NCBI GenBank assembly: GCA_030637775.1
Contig: DAOWFY010000149.1
Location: 1 to 22,466 of the forward strand
Length of the DNA stretch: 22,466 nt
Origin: DAOVGU01 sp030637775 [NCBI: bacterium]
GTDB taxonomy: Bacteria > Ratteibacteria > UBA8468
Direction: 5' to 3'
Part shown: piece by piece, positions 15,591-22,426 of the stretch
Position numbering within the stretch: the first letter of the stretch is position 1
How the letters are laid out: every line of letters starts with the position of its first letter
The notes under the pieces: generated by a model
What the model saw: only the letters and a program-made list of their open reading frames with translations
The model's database searches: none
What the model was told of the DNA's origin: nothing
Position numbers and translations under genes: made by a program

Positions 15591-15856
15591 TGGGACTGAA
15601 GGATTACCTTAACAAAATTGTGGTTTTAGATACAGATAGTCGCTGGCTCTATATTGGAACCCTAAAGGCAATCGAGGAGGACTGTTATACTATCGAGGAT
15701 GTTGATGCCCATGATCTAAAGGAGACAACCACCAGCCGGCAAAACTACCTCATTGAAGTGAATGCCCATGGCCTGGTAGTTAACCGCAAAATGGTAAGGG
15801 TGTGTAAAGAGAAAGTCGTCGGCATCAGCACATTGGAAGAGATCTTAGAAAAGTAG
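15590..15856 (+). CDS. Small Sm-like (LSm-type) protein
   Basis: 88 residues with the look of a single Sm fold: a short helix (GLKDYLNK), then strands in NKIVVLDTDSRWLYIGTLK, YTIEDVDAHDL and NYLIEVNAHGLVVNRKMVRV, with a terminal helix STLEEILEK. The pattern 'V.v.t...r.y.G.Lka.e.d...l.da' fits the Sm1 motif; it is not Hfq (no KHA motif at the end of Sm2). Sm-like bacterial proteins of this type are mostly uncharacterised and could bind RNA or serve in assemblies. It starts with a one-base overlap of the waaA stop (TAATG), so it belongs to the waaA transcript. Assignment rests on pattern recognition only. Confidence 0.6.
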   Translation: MGLKDYLNKIVVLDTDSRWLYIGTLKAIEEDCYTIEDVDAHDLKETTTSRQNYLIEVNAHGLVVNRKMVRVCKEKVVGISTLEEILEK

Positions 15857-15862
15857 TATAAT
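15833..15862 (+). promoter_or_regulatory. Promoter of the tol-pal transcript
   Basis: TTGGAA (15833-15838, 4/6), an 18-base spacer and a perfect TATAAT (15857-15862), overlapping the stop of the Sm-like gene. The expected start near 15869 leaves a ~20-base leader that contains the strong ribosome-binding site AAGGGGGTGAT (15874-15884) before the ATG at 15890. Confidence 0.6.
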
Positions 15863-15889
15863 AAAGAAATCAGAAGGGGGTGATAGAAG

Positions 15890-16120
15890 ATGGCAAAAGC
15901 ATATTTAAAGGTTATTGTGGAGGCCGGCAAGGAGAAGGAAATAAAGGAGGCCCTTTTGAAGGTAAGTGGGATTGGCTCGGTAGACCTTACTGCTGGGGAA
16001 CAGGATATTATCGCTGTGATTACAGCAGGAAGTTACGAGGAGATTCTAAAATTGGTGGTAAATAGCATCAGGCCAATAGCCGGAATAAAGTCTACCAGCA
16101 CCAATTTGGTATTAGAATGA
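15890..16120 (+). CDS. Stand-alone Lrp/AsnC-type ligand-binding (RAM) domain protein
   Basis: 76 residues matching only the C-terminal effector domain of Lrp/AsnC regulators: AKAYLKVIVEAGKEKEIKEAL, a middle GSVDLTAGEQDIIAVI, and the characteristic ending SIRPIAGIKSTSTNLVL. There is no helix-turn-helix, so it does not bind DNA on its own. Such stand-alone domains form oligomers and bind amino acids or join regulators, but most have no known role. The start at 15890 follows a strong AAGGGGGTGAT; a GTG/ATG reading in another frame at 15880 is discarded. The stop overlaps tolQ by ATGA, so it is the first gene of the tol-pal operon. Confidence 0.75.
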   Translation: MAKAYLKVIVEAGKEKEIKEALLKVSGIGSVDLTAGEQDIIAVITAGSYEEILKLVVNSIRPIAGIKSTSTNLVLE

Positions 16121-16818
16121 GCGGAACCTTTATCTTTTCTTTTCAACTTTCGGGGTGGGTTGGTCGCTCCATTGTGATCATCCTTTTTCTGATTTCTATC
16201 TATTCCTGGACGATCATCCTTAAGAAGTTCTTCCTCTTTCGAAGGGTAAGGAGGGCAACAAGACGATTTTTAGCCGCCTCTCCCATGGGAGGTTCTAATC
16301 TTTCCCTTTTCTCAGAGGAGAAACAAAAGGTAAGAAAATTTGTTCATTCCCCTCTTTTTTCCCTTTATCAGAAGGGCTGTAGCGTCCTCTCTTCCCCGTT
16401 AAAAGGAGAGAGAAAAAAAATTTCCTTTTCAGAGATTGAAGAAATTAGAAATCTCTTAGAGACAGGGGCAGCCAAAGAACTCTCCTCTTTAGAGAATTCC
16501 CTTGTCGTTCTCGCCACTACAACAACCCTTAGTCCATTCTTAGGACTTTTAGGGACGGTCTGGGGAATTCTAAAGGCCTTCTTGAGTATGGGTTTGGAAG
16601 GTTCTGCCGGGATTGAGACCGTTGCTCCAGGAATTGCCGAGGCCTTAATTACTACGGTAGTTGGTCTTGTAGTGGCAATCCCGGCTTTAGTTTTTTATAA
16701 TTATTTCACCAACCATCTGAAGAATTTTGCTAATGAGTTAGACTCCTTCAATTCAGAATTTATTTCCTTCTTAAAGAGGCATTATGCTATAGGATATGAA
16801 ACTATCCCGAAAGTATGA
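16117..16818 (+). CDS. tolQ: TolQ (MotA/TolQ/ExbB proton channel)
   Basis: 233 residues with three membrane helices (about 14-36, 128-155 and 172-196) and a cytoplasmic loop between the first two. The conserved core TTTTLSPFLGLLGTVWGI (134-151) and PGIAEALITTVVGLVVAIPA (171-190) are the MotA/TolQ/ExbB pore residues. With TolR it forms the proton-driven motor that energises TolA for outer membrane invagination during division. The ExbB alternative is less likely because tolB and pal follow. Its 3' end overlaps tolR by 23 bases, and the ATG overlaps the upstream gene as ATGA. Confidence 0.93.
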   Translation: MSGTFIFSFQLSGWVGRSIVIILFLISIYSWTIILKKFFLFRRVRRATRRFLAASPMGGSNLSLFSEEKQKVRKFVHSPLFSLYQKGCSVLSSPLKGERKKISFSEIEEIRNLLETGAAKELSSLENSLVVLATTTTLSPFLGLLGTVWGILKAFLSMGLEGSAGIETVAPGIAEALITTVVGLVVAIPALVFYNYFTNHLKNFANELDSFNSEFISFLKRHYAIGYETIPKV

Positions 16819-17197
16819 AGAAGCTCTGATCAGCCAGATCAATGTCACCAATCTGGTTGATGTGATGTTATCCCTATTAATCATCTTCATTATTGTGGCT
16901 CCGGTAATTCAACAGGGAATTAATGTCAGGCTTCCCACCGCCTCCGTCCAGAAAATTTCTGTTACCAAAAGCGTCATTATCAGTATCTCCAAAAGAGGAA
17001 ATTATTACCTTGGTAATAGGCGATATCGATTTCGTCAGCTAGCAAAAAGATTAAAGGAAATATCGAAAAAGAATCCAGAGATTTCGGTCATTGTGAAAGC
17101 GGACCGGTCGGTAGCATATGCTAAGGTAATAAAGGTTCTTGATGCTGTTCGGCAAGCAGGCATTGTAAAGGTGGGCCTGGCAACCAGAGGAAGATAG
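16796..17197 (+). CDS. tolR: TolR (ExbD/TolR family)
   Basis: 133 residues with one N-terminal membrane helix that contains the proton-carrying aspartate: INVTNLVDVMLSLLIIFIIV, D22. The periplasmic part has the 'I.i...g..y.......' strands (ISISKRGNYYLGN) and VIVKADRSVAYAKVIKVLDA with the conserved D/R pair, ending in GIVKVGLAT. Length and layout match TolR/ExbD. The ATG lies 23 bases inside tolQ, consistent with coupled translation and fixed stoichiometry of the motor. Confidence 0.93.
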   Translation: MKLSRKYEEALISQINVTNLVDVMLSLLIIFIIVAPVIQQGINVRLPTASVQKISVTKSVIISISKRGNYYLGNRRYRFRQLAKRLKEISKKNPEISVIVKADRSVAYAKVIKVLDAVRQAGIVKVGLATRGR

Positions 17198-17200
17198 ATA

Positions 17201-17845
17201 GTGAAGTCATTTTTAATTTCTGTTCTTGTTCACTGTTTAATAGTTGGGGTTCTCTTTTTTGCTCCCGGGATGCGAAGAATTATCTATACCGGAGATAGGA
17301 TTCAACCAGTTTACTTAGTCAAAGCGCCTAAAGTATCTTTCAAAGAGCACAAAGAAGAAGTAACATTTGTCCGAAGAAAAATATTACTCTCTTCTCCTCC
17401 CCTTGAGGTAAAGAGCCTTAAAGAGAAAATCTTGGAAAGGTATCAAGGAGAAAGAGAGAAGAAAAAACCTCGGGAAACATCAGAAGAAAAAATAGTAAAA
17501 GAAAAATCCATAGAAGCGGTAGTCAGAAGGGGGGCCTCCCTTCTTCTTCCTCCCAATTTCCCTTATAACTGGTATGTAGAGATATTGAGGGATAAGATCT
17601 ATACCAGTTGGTCACCACCGAGTAAATTCTCCATCCTCCAGGAAGAGGCAAATGCTGTTTTCTCTTTTAGAGTTCTTAAGGATGGAGCTATTGAAAGAAT
17701 AAGGTTAAAAAGAAGTTCAAAAATAGAGATTTTAGACCAATCTGCTAAAAAGAGCCTGGAGTCAATCAAGAGCCTGCCTCCCTTACCAGATGATTGGAAA
17801 CAAGACCATTTAGATGTTACGATAAGGTTCAGGGTGGAGGGATAA
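17201..17845 (+). CDS. tolA: TolA-like protein (TonB-type C-terminal domain)
   Basis: 214 residues starting at GTG (17201), three bases after the tolR stop, with AGAGGAAG upstream. One N-terminal membrane anchor (SFLISVLVHCLIVGVLFFA, with the SxxxH of TolA/TonB: S7...H11), a charged periplasmic linker (about 50-115, Lys/Glu-rich), and a TonB/TolA C-terminal domain (about 120-214): NWYVEILRDKIYTSWSPP, FSFRVLKDGAIERIRLKRSS, SAKKSLESIKSLPPLPDDW. It is much shorter than E. coli TolA because the long helical domain II is reduced, which is common outside Gammaproteobacteria. It should link the TolQR motor to TolB-Pal. Confidence 0.85.
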   Translation: MKSFLISVLVHCLIVGVLFFAPGMRRIIYTGDRIQPVYLVKAPKVSFKEHKEEVTFVRRKILLSSPPLEVKSLKEKILERYQGEREKKKPRETSEEKIVKEKSIEAVVRRGASLLLPPNFPYNWYVEILRDKIYTSWSPPSKFSILQEEANAVFSFRVLKDGAIERIRLKRSSKIEILDQSAKKSLESIKSLPPLPDDWKQDHLDVTIRFRVEG

Positions 17846-17848
17846 GAG

Positions 17849-19192
17849 ATGACTAAAGTTTGTTCGCTCGGGCTTTCTTATTCCTCGGCACTATCGTGCC
17901 TGCGGCATAACCGCCAGCTCGCTTACAAACCTCAATCATCTCCTGCAATTATTAAGGCAAAAAAGATAGGAACTATTATTATTCTCTATCTTTATTTTTG
18001 TGCTATTTTTTTCTTTGGAACAAAAGACCTAAGGGCAGCGGGGGTTCACCTCGATATTTCCCGGGAATTTGCCAGGAAGATTACCGTTGCCCTTCCTCCC
18101 TTCAAGGGAGATGCTGAAGGAAAAATAAGGGAAATTTTAGTATCGGATCTCTGGCGTTCGGGACTCTTTTCTCCTCTAAAAACTGAAGAAGACCAGTCTC
18201 TGGAAGCTGAATTACTGGTTAAGGTTAATTGCAGTTTAAGATCTGACCGTTTTCATTTAAAGGGCTGGCTTTACCAGACTTCTGGAAATAGATTCCTCTT
18301 TGGTGAGCATTATCAGGGAGAAAGATCGCAAATTCGAACCATCGTTCATAGTTTCGCCAATAGGATTGTGGAAAAAATTACGGGAGAAAAGGGTATTGCC
18401 TTTACAAGAATAGCCTTTATTTCAGACGAAAGTGGCTCAAAGGAGCTTTACATCGTTGACTACGATGGTCAAAACAAAAAAAGAGTAACCTTCGATAGGG
18501 TAATTACCACCTGTCCTGATTGGTCGGAGGATGGCGAAAATCTCATCTATCTTTCCTATCTTCACAACAGGACAGAAATATTTTTCCATAAGCTAAAAAA
18601 CGGTAGAAGAAAAATTCTTTCCTCCTATCCCGGCCTTAATGCCTTTGCCGATATTTCGTCTAAAGGCGAAATAGCCCTTACCCTCAGTAAGGACGGCGAC
18701 CCAGAAATCTATGCGATGAATAAGAATGGCTCGGCTCTGAGACGATTGACTTACCGAAAAGGAGTCGACGCCTCTCCCTCCTGGTCCCCGGATGGAAAAA
18801 GGATTGCTTTTGTCTCTGACAGAGGCGGCTCTCCCCAGATCTACATTCTCGAAAGATTAACAAAAAAAGTAAGTAGACTTACCTACCAGGGCTCCTACAA
18901 CACATCTCCCGCCTGGGCACCCCAAGGAAATTTTATTGCCTACACCTCAATGATAGAAGGAAGATTTGAGATTTGCGTAATTAATCTTGACAATGGTGAA
19001 TATACAGTATTGACCTCGGGTCCAGGGAACAAGGAAGGTCCCTCATGGGCCCCGAATGGCAGATTGCTTGTTTTCAGCAAAAGGCTTGGATATAAATCTG
19101 ACCTTTATCTACTTGACATCTATACCGAAGAGAGTTATCCTTTAATGAGCGGGAAAGGAAACTATACCAGCCCTGCTTGGTCCCCAAAATAA
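17849..19192 (+). CDS. tolB: TolB (periplasmic beta-propeller), with an atypical N-terminus
   Basis: 447 residues. The C-terminal two thirds is a WD40-like beta-propeller with repeats such as KELYIVDYDGQNKKRVTF, DGENLIYLSY, PEIYAMNKNGSALRRLT, SPSWSPDGKRIAFVSDR and SPAWAPQGNFIAYTS; the N-terminal domain (about 65-175) covers ALPPFKGDAEGKIREILVSD. TolB binds Pal and TolA in the periplasm. The signal peptide hydrophobic core (IGTIIILYLYFCAIFFF) begins only around residue 41, because the first ~35 codons include a palindromic repeat (17858-17930). Removing that segment would give a normal signal peptide. GAGAG (17844-17848 region) immediately precedes the ATG; no better start lies downstream before the hydrophobic core. 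Confidence 0.92.
   Translation: MTKVCSLGLSYSSALSCLRHNRQLAYKPQSSPAIIKAKKIGTIIILYLYFCAIFFFGTKDLRAAGVHLDISREFARKITVALPPFKGDAEGKIREILVSDLWRSGLFSPLKTEEDQSLEAELLVKVNCSLRSDRFHLKGWLYQTSGNRFLFGEHYQGERSQIRTIVHSFANRIVEKITGEKGIAFTRIAFISDESGSKELYIVDYDGQNKKRVTFDRVITTCPDWSEDGENLIYLSYLHNRTEIFFHKLKNGRRKILSSYPGLNAFADISSKGEIALTLSKDGDPEIYAMNKNGSALRRLTYRKGVDASPSWSPDGKRIAFVSDRGGSPQIYILERLTKKVSRLTYQGSYNTSPAWAPQGNFIAYTSMIEGRFEICVINLDNGEYTVLTSGPGNKEGPSWAPNGRLLVFSKRLGYKSDLYLLDIYTEESYPLMSGKGNYTSPAWSPK
17858..17930. repeat. Palindromic repeat inserted in frame in the tolB signal-peptide region
   Basis: A 73-base segment bounded by inverted GTTTGT (17858-17863) and ACAAAC (17925-17930). It contains a perfect hairpin GGCAC-TATC-GTGCC (17887-17900) and a second small stem GCGG/CCGC (17902-17905 / 17911-17914). 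It is far richer in G/C than the flanking AT-rich signal-peptide codons, and encodes a Cys/Ser/Arg-rich stretch atypical for tolB. The structure suggests a small non-autonomous mobile palindrome; dispersal elsewhere in the genome cannot be seen here. Confidence 0.6.
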
Positions 19193-19239
19193 GGTTCGGA
19201 AATTTCCCTTGCGGCACGCTACGAAAAACATTCCGAACC
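19193..19239. repeat. Inverted repeat directly after tolB
   Basis: GGTTCGGAA (19193-19201) begins at the base after the tolB TAA, and its perfect complement TTCCGAACC lies at 19231-19239, one base before the GTG at 19241. The 29-base interior includes CTTGCGGCACGCTACG. There is no U-run, so it is a poor intrinsic terminator; it looks like another small palindromic repeat, or a processing/stability structure between tolB and the next gene. Confidence 0.5.
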
Positions 19240-19240
19240 C

Positions 19241-21019
19241 GTGGAGAAAAGAAATAAGGAGGAAATTACGAGAAAAAGAAAGATAGCAATTTTGAGTGTT
19301 TCTGCTTTGGCTATCGGTCTGTTTCTTCTTACCTTTCCTGTTTTTACCGAGGCGGGGAAAATGCCTGAATACCTCCCAGAGGAAGAAAAAAGCATTGCCA
19401 ATACAGTTGACCCGTGGGGATTAGCCTTTAGCGATCAATTAGTGCGTTTCCGCAGCTATTTCTCTGAAAATGACAAGGCGCCTTTTTGCTTAGGATTAGC
19501 CCATGACTTAATAAAAATTTATCCCAACAAATATTGGTTTAGAGGGTCAACTTTCCCAGCAGATATACCGGCGAAGGAGACTGAGTTATTGTGGGCAGCT
19601 GCCGGCGAGGTTCAGTCTTTCCAAGTAGCAGTCTTGCCCCGAATAGGTACGCCAGAATCTACTTACTGTCTCAATGTCAAAATAAGGGGAACAAAAAAAG
19701 TAGAAGTACAAATATTTAGAGAGGTATTTGTTAAAGTTTCAGATAAAGCCGCTTATCCACGTTTTTCTTCCATATACTGGCCGGATCCCCTCATACCAGA
19801 GACCAAAGTCCACCTAAAAGGTCTGCAAGCAGGAGTCTTCTGGGTAGATATAAAACTGCCTGAAGATCTTCCTGCAAGCGTAGTCAAGTGCGAAGTAAGC
19901 CTAACCAGTGGAAAGAGTTGTGCGCAAATTATCGTACCCATTCATGTTGTCCTAGGGCTTAAATTGAAGCCTAAAGATTACCCATTTGTGGGTTGGTTTA
20001 GAACCAAAAGACTAACCTCTCAGCAGCGCAAAGGAATGTATAAGATGGTATTAGCCCACCACATGCAACCCATAGATGCTTTAAAAACTACTAACCCAGA
20101 GAAATTCGATTCTATGCATGATTTCTTGACCAAACACGGACAAAACATCTTTGAGTTAGATTTAAAGGCGGTTAAAAACGGGGCTTATCAGCATATTAAA
20201 AAAGAAGGTTGGTTAGCTCGATGTGTCATCTACAGTAATGCGGATGAACCTGACAGCGAAACCTTCCAAAGAAGAAATGTACCCTATTGCAAAAAAATTC
20301 ATAAGGAATATCCGGGTTTACGCGTTTACCTTGCCTCAGACTTCCATCCGCATATGGAGGAAGGTTGTGATATCTGGCTAACAGATTTATCTGCCAGTGG
20401 TTATAATCCTGAAAAGTTCCGGAAGCTTCGAAAGCCTGAACTCTGGCATTATTACTGCCATTTACCTATTCGCTGGCAGATGCGCACCCCTTTGGTATTG
20501 GCCCCTAATATGCAGATTGATAATTCTGCTTTGGAACATCGGATAGCCTTCTGGATATCCCGGTATTATGGTGCTCAAGGGGTGTTTCTCTATGCCGGCT
20601 TTATGCATCATCGTATACAAAAAGAGTTTTGGCAAACTTTAACCCTTTCAGATAAATTTTCTCCTTACCCATATGCAGGAGTCCATAATGGTAATGGTTT
20701 CATAGCCTATCCCCCCCGAGAGCCAAGTGGACCTGTCCTGCCATCACTGCGATTAAAAATAATCAGGGATGCCCTGGAGGATTTAGCGTTATTAAGAATA
20801 TGCGAGCAGATAATAAAAAAGAGAATGCTCCCTCGCACTCAATCCAAACAACTACGCAAATTACTTGATCCTAAACCGGACTTATTTGTCAATACTCATT
20901 ACTTCAATGCTCTACCAGAGACGCTATTAAATCGACGAAAAAAAATACTACAATTTCTGGCTCAGTATGTTTGCGATAAGGAGGGAAAGGTAAATAAATT
21001 TAGAGGGGTTATTCGTTAA
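19241..21019 (+). CDS. Exported GH123/DUF4091-family putative glycoside hydrolase
   Basis: 592 residues from the GTG at 19241. A basic start and hydrophobic helix (about 11-36, ending FTEAGK) form a Sec signal peptide or anchor. Residues about 100-240 resemble a beta-sandwich accessory domain. The catalytic barrel (about 245-500) carries the tandem acid pair D335-E336 in YSNADEPDSE, which matches the Asp-Glu pair of GH123 N-acetyl-beta-galactosaminidases and the 'DEP' of DUF4091. The C-terminal block GNGFIAYPPREPSGPVLPSL and RDALEDLALL is the family's 'GdG.l.YPg...gpi.SiRle..RdgieD'. It likely acts on amino-sugar glycans outside the membrane (inference). The start is uncertain: GTG 19241 lacks a ribosome-binding site, whereas AAGGAGG at 19256-19262 precedes an ACG, not an ATG. 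It splits tolB from pal. Confidence 0.72.
   Translation: MEKRNKEEITRKRKIAILSVSALAIGLFLLTFPVFTEAGKMPEYLPEEEKSIANTVDPWGLAFSDQLVRFRSYFSENDKAPFCLGLAHDLIKIYPNKYWFRGSTFPADIPAKETELLWAAAGEVQSFQVAVLPRIGTPESTYCLNVKIRGTKKVEVQIFREVFVKVSDKAAYPRFSSIYWPDPLIPETKVHLKGLQAGVFWVDIKLPEDLPASVVKCEVSLTSGKSCAQIIVPIHVVLGLKLKPKDYPFVGWFRTKRLTSQQRKGMYKMVLAHHMQPIDALKTTNPEKFDSMHDFLTKHGQNIFELDLKAVKNGAYQHIKKEGWLARCVIYSNADEPDSETFQRRNVPYCKKIHKEYPGLRVYLASDFHPHMEEGCDIWLTDLSASGYNPEKFRKLRKPELWHYYCHLPIRWQMRTPLVLAPNMQIDNSALEHRIAFWISRYYGAQGVFLYAGFMHHRIQKEFWQTLTLSDKFSPYPYAGVHNGNGFIAYPPREPSGPVLPSLRLKIIRDALEDLALLRICEQIIKKRMLPRTQSKQLRKLLDPKPDLFVNTHYFNALPETLLNRRKKILQFLAQYVCDKEGKVNKFRGVIR
19256..19327 (+). repeat. Diverged copy of the pal 5' end (ribosome-binding site + signal peptide)
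   Basis: AAGGAGG plus the following ~65 bases align with 21033-21102 at the start of pal. Both have AAGGAGG, an RK-I-x-x-L basic start and an ALAIGL hydrophobic segment; GCTTTGGCTATCGGTCTG (19304-19321) differs from pal 21079-21096 at a single base. The base triplet aligned with the pal ATG is ACG (19268-19270). The copies form direct repeats about 1.78 kb apart, flanking the GH123-like gene. Confidence 0.7.
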
Positions 21020-21045
21020 ATCTGTGTCTAAAAAGGAGGAAAAGA

Positions 21046-21621
21046 ATGGGAAGAAAAATTGTAGTTTTGGGCATTATTGCTTTGGCTATTGGTCTGTGGC
21101 TTAATGGATGTGCTGCCTGGAGAAAGAAAAGACCGGTAAGTAAGATTGAGGTTGAAGTTGTAAAACCTACACCCGGTGTGGAAGAGAAAGCTAAGGAAGA
21201 AGCTCTCGCCGCCTTAAAGGGTAAACCTCTGCCCCTGGCCAAGGTGCCAAAGAAAAAGATTTTTAAAGAACCAGTTATTCAAGAAAGAGCTATCTTCACC
21301 GATATCCATTTTGACTTTGATAAATCGGTGATAAAACCAGAAGCTCGACCTACCCTCAATAAGGTTGCTTCCTGGCTGAAAAAGAATCCAGATACCCATC
21401 TTATGATTGAAGGCCATTGTGACGAAAGAGGAACGGAGGAATACAACCTTGCTCTTGGCGAGCGGAGAGCCCTCTCTGCCAGACGTTATTTAATTGGTCT
21501 GGGAATTTTATCGGAAAGATTGCATACCATAAGTTATGGGGAGTTAAGGCCTCTATATCCCAGACATAATGAGGAGGCCTGGGCGAAGAATCGTAGGGCC
21601 CATTTCCTCATCTCTGAATAA
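21046..21621 (+). CDS. pal: Pal, peptidoglycan-associated lipoprotein
   Basis: 191 residues. A lipoprotein signal peptide ends in LWLNGC, with C22 as the lipidated residue. A Lys/Pro-rich linker (about 25-80) leads to an OmpA-like peptidoglycan-binding domain (about 85-191): IHFDFDKSVIKPEA, IEGHCDERGTEEYNLALGE, RRALSARRYL, ISYGELRP and NRRAHFLI, including the Asp and Arg that hold diaminopimelate in the family. Anchored in the outer membrane, it receives TolB and ties the outer membrane to peptidoglycan. A strong AAGGAGG (21033-21039) lies six bases before the ATG. Its 5' end is duplicated ahead of the GH123-like gene. The next gene starts at its last stop base (TAATG). Confidence 0.95.
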   Translation: MGRKIVVLGIIALAIGLWLNGCAAWRKKRPVSKIEVEVVKPTPGVEEKAKEEALAALKGKPLPLAKVPKKKIFKEPVIQERAIFTDIHFDFDKSVIKPEARPTLNKVASWLKKNPDTHLMIEGHCDERGTEEYNLALGERRALSARRYLIGLGILSERLHTISYGELRPLYPRHNEEAWAKNRRAHFLISE

Positions 21622-22304
21622 TGCGGTTAAAGCTTTTTCTTTCCTTTCTCTGTCTTCTTTTTTTCTGTGGTGGTGATTTAGCGACAAAGGATGATTTAAT
21701 CAAACAGGAAAAGGAACTTCAGACTATCAGAGAGGAGTTAAAAAAAATAAAGGAGGACCTTTTAGAAAGGCAGGTGAACTTAAGTGAGGAGATTTTATCC
21801 CTGAAGAACAAAATAGACGGGATGACGGGAAATATCTCCACAGAGGAGTATCGCTCAACTCAACAGGGAAAAAGGCTAAATCTTCTTGAGGAAAGTCTAT
21901 TGGCACTGAGGAAGAAAGAATCGGAAAATATCACTTCGATAAATGAGAATTTAGCTAATCTGCAAAAAGGTCTTCTTGAATTAAAAGAGGGGATTGAAAA
22001 ACTCTCCTCTGCTCAGAGAGAACTTTCCTTATCCCATAATGAAGAGAAAGAGGAAATAGAGAAAAAGTTACAGATTCTTTTAGAGGAGGTAACTAAGGAG
22101 AACAACAAACTGAGAAAAAGAATCGCCAAATTAGAAAAGGAAATCTATTCAGTCGGAGTCTATCATACGGTAAAGGAAGGGGAAACCCTCTCACTAATTG
22201 CTCAAAGGTATAAAATCCCTCTAAAAGAGATCATTAAGGCAAATAAGATTGAAGACCCCACGATGCTTGCTATCGGTCAGCGCCTCTTCATCCCCAAAAA
22301 ATAA
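21621..22304 (+). CDS. Coiled-coil protein with C-terminal LysM domain, in the cpoB/ybgF position
   Basis: 227 residues. The N-terminus is a signal peptide (LKLFLSFLCLLFFCGGD); C16 could be lipidated, though LFFC is a poor lipobox. Residues about 25-175 are almost entirely heptad-type coiled coil rich in Lys, Glu and Leu. Residues about 180-227 form a LysM domain: YHTVKEGETLSLIAQRYKIP, IIKANKI and IGQRLFIPKK. LysM binds N-acetylglucosamine in peptidoglycan. In proteobacteria this slot after pal holds CpoB (coiled coil + TPR), which coordinates peptidoglycan synthesis with Tol; here LysM replaces the TPR repeats, an analogous envelope-coordination role being inference. The start overlaps the pal stop (TAATG). 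Confidence 0.85.
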   Translation: MRLKLFLSFLCLLFFCGGDLATKDDLIKQEKELQTIREELKKIKEDLLERQVNLSEEILSLKNKIDGMTGNISTEEYRSTQQGKRLNLLEESLLALRKKESENITSINENLANLQKGLLELKEGIEKLSSAQRELSLSHNEEKEEIEKKLQILLEEVTKENNKLRKRIAKLEKEIYSVGVYHTVKEGETLSLIAQRYKIPLKEIIKANKIEDPTMLAIGQRLFIPKK

Positions 22305-22313
22305 AATACCGTC

Positions 22314-22340
22314 ATTTTTGAAGAGGGTACTGTCAAAAAT
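22314..22340. terminator. AT-rich inverted repeat at the end of the tol-pal operon
   Basis: ATTTTTGA (22314-22321) and TCAAAAAT (22333-22340) are perfect complements around an 11-base loop, ten bases after the last stop. It lies at the right place for an operon terminator, but the stem is AT-only apart from one pair and the downstream bases are A-rich on the + strand; on the minus strand a T-run follows, so it may serve a transcript entering from the right. Alternatively it is a dispersed repeat. Confidence 0.35.
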
Positions 22341-22364
22341 AAAATGAAAGAATTATGAAAGATA

Positions 22365-22388
22365 ATTGGGAGTATGTACATTCCCAAT
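22365..22388. repeat. Small hairpin upstream of the last ORF start
   Basis: ATTGGGA (22365-22371) pairs perfectly with TCCCAAT (22382-22388), loop 10. It is followed by AGAG..CTCT (22390-22405 region) and TTT. This is a possible terminator remnant or operator for the gene starting at 22427. Little more can be said. Confidence 0.3.
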
Positions 22389-22426
22389 AGAGTAGTTTTG
22401 CTCTTTGAAAATTTAAAAAGATAGAG

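Noticed and set aside
16117-17845. ExbB-ExbD-TonB instead of TolQ-TolR-TolA
   Set aside because: The families are similar, but tolB and pal follow directly in the same operon and no TonB-dependent receptor is nearby.
19193-19239. Intrinsic terminator for tolB
   Set aside because: The stem is good but the loop is 29 bases and no U-run follows; it is listed as an inverted repeat instead.
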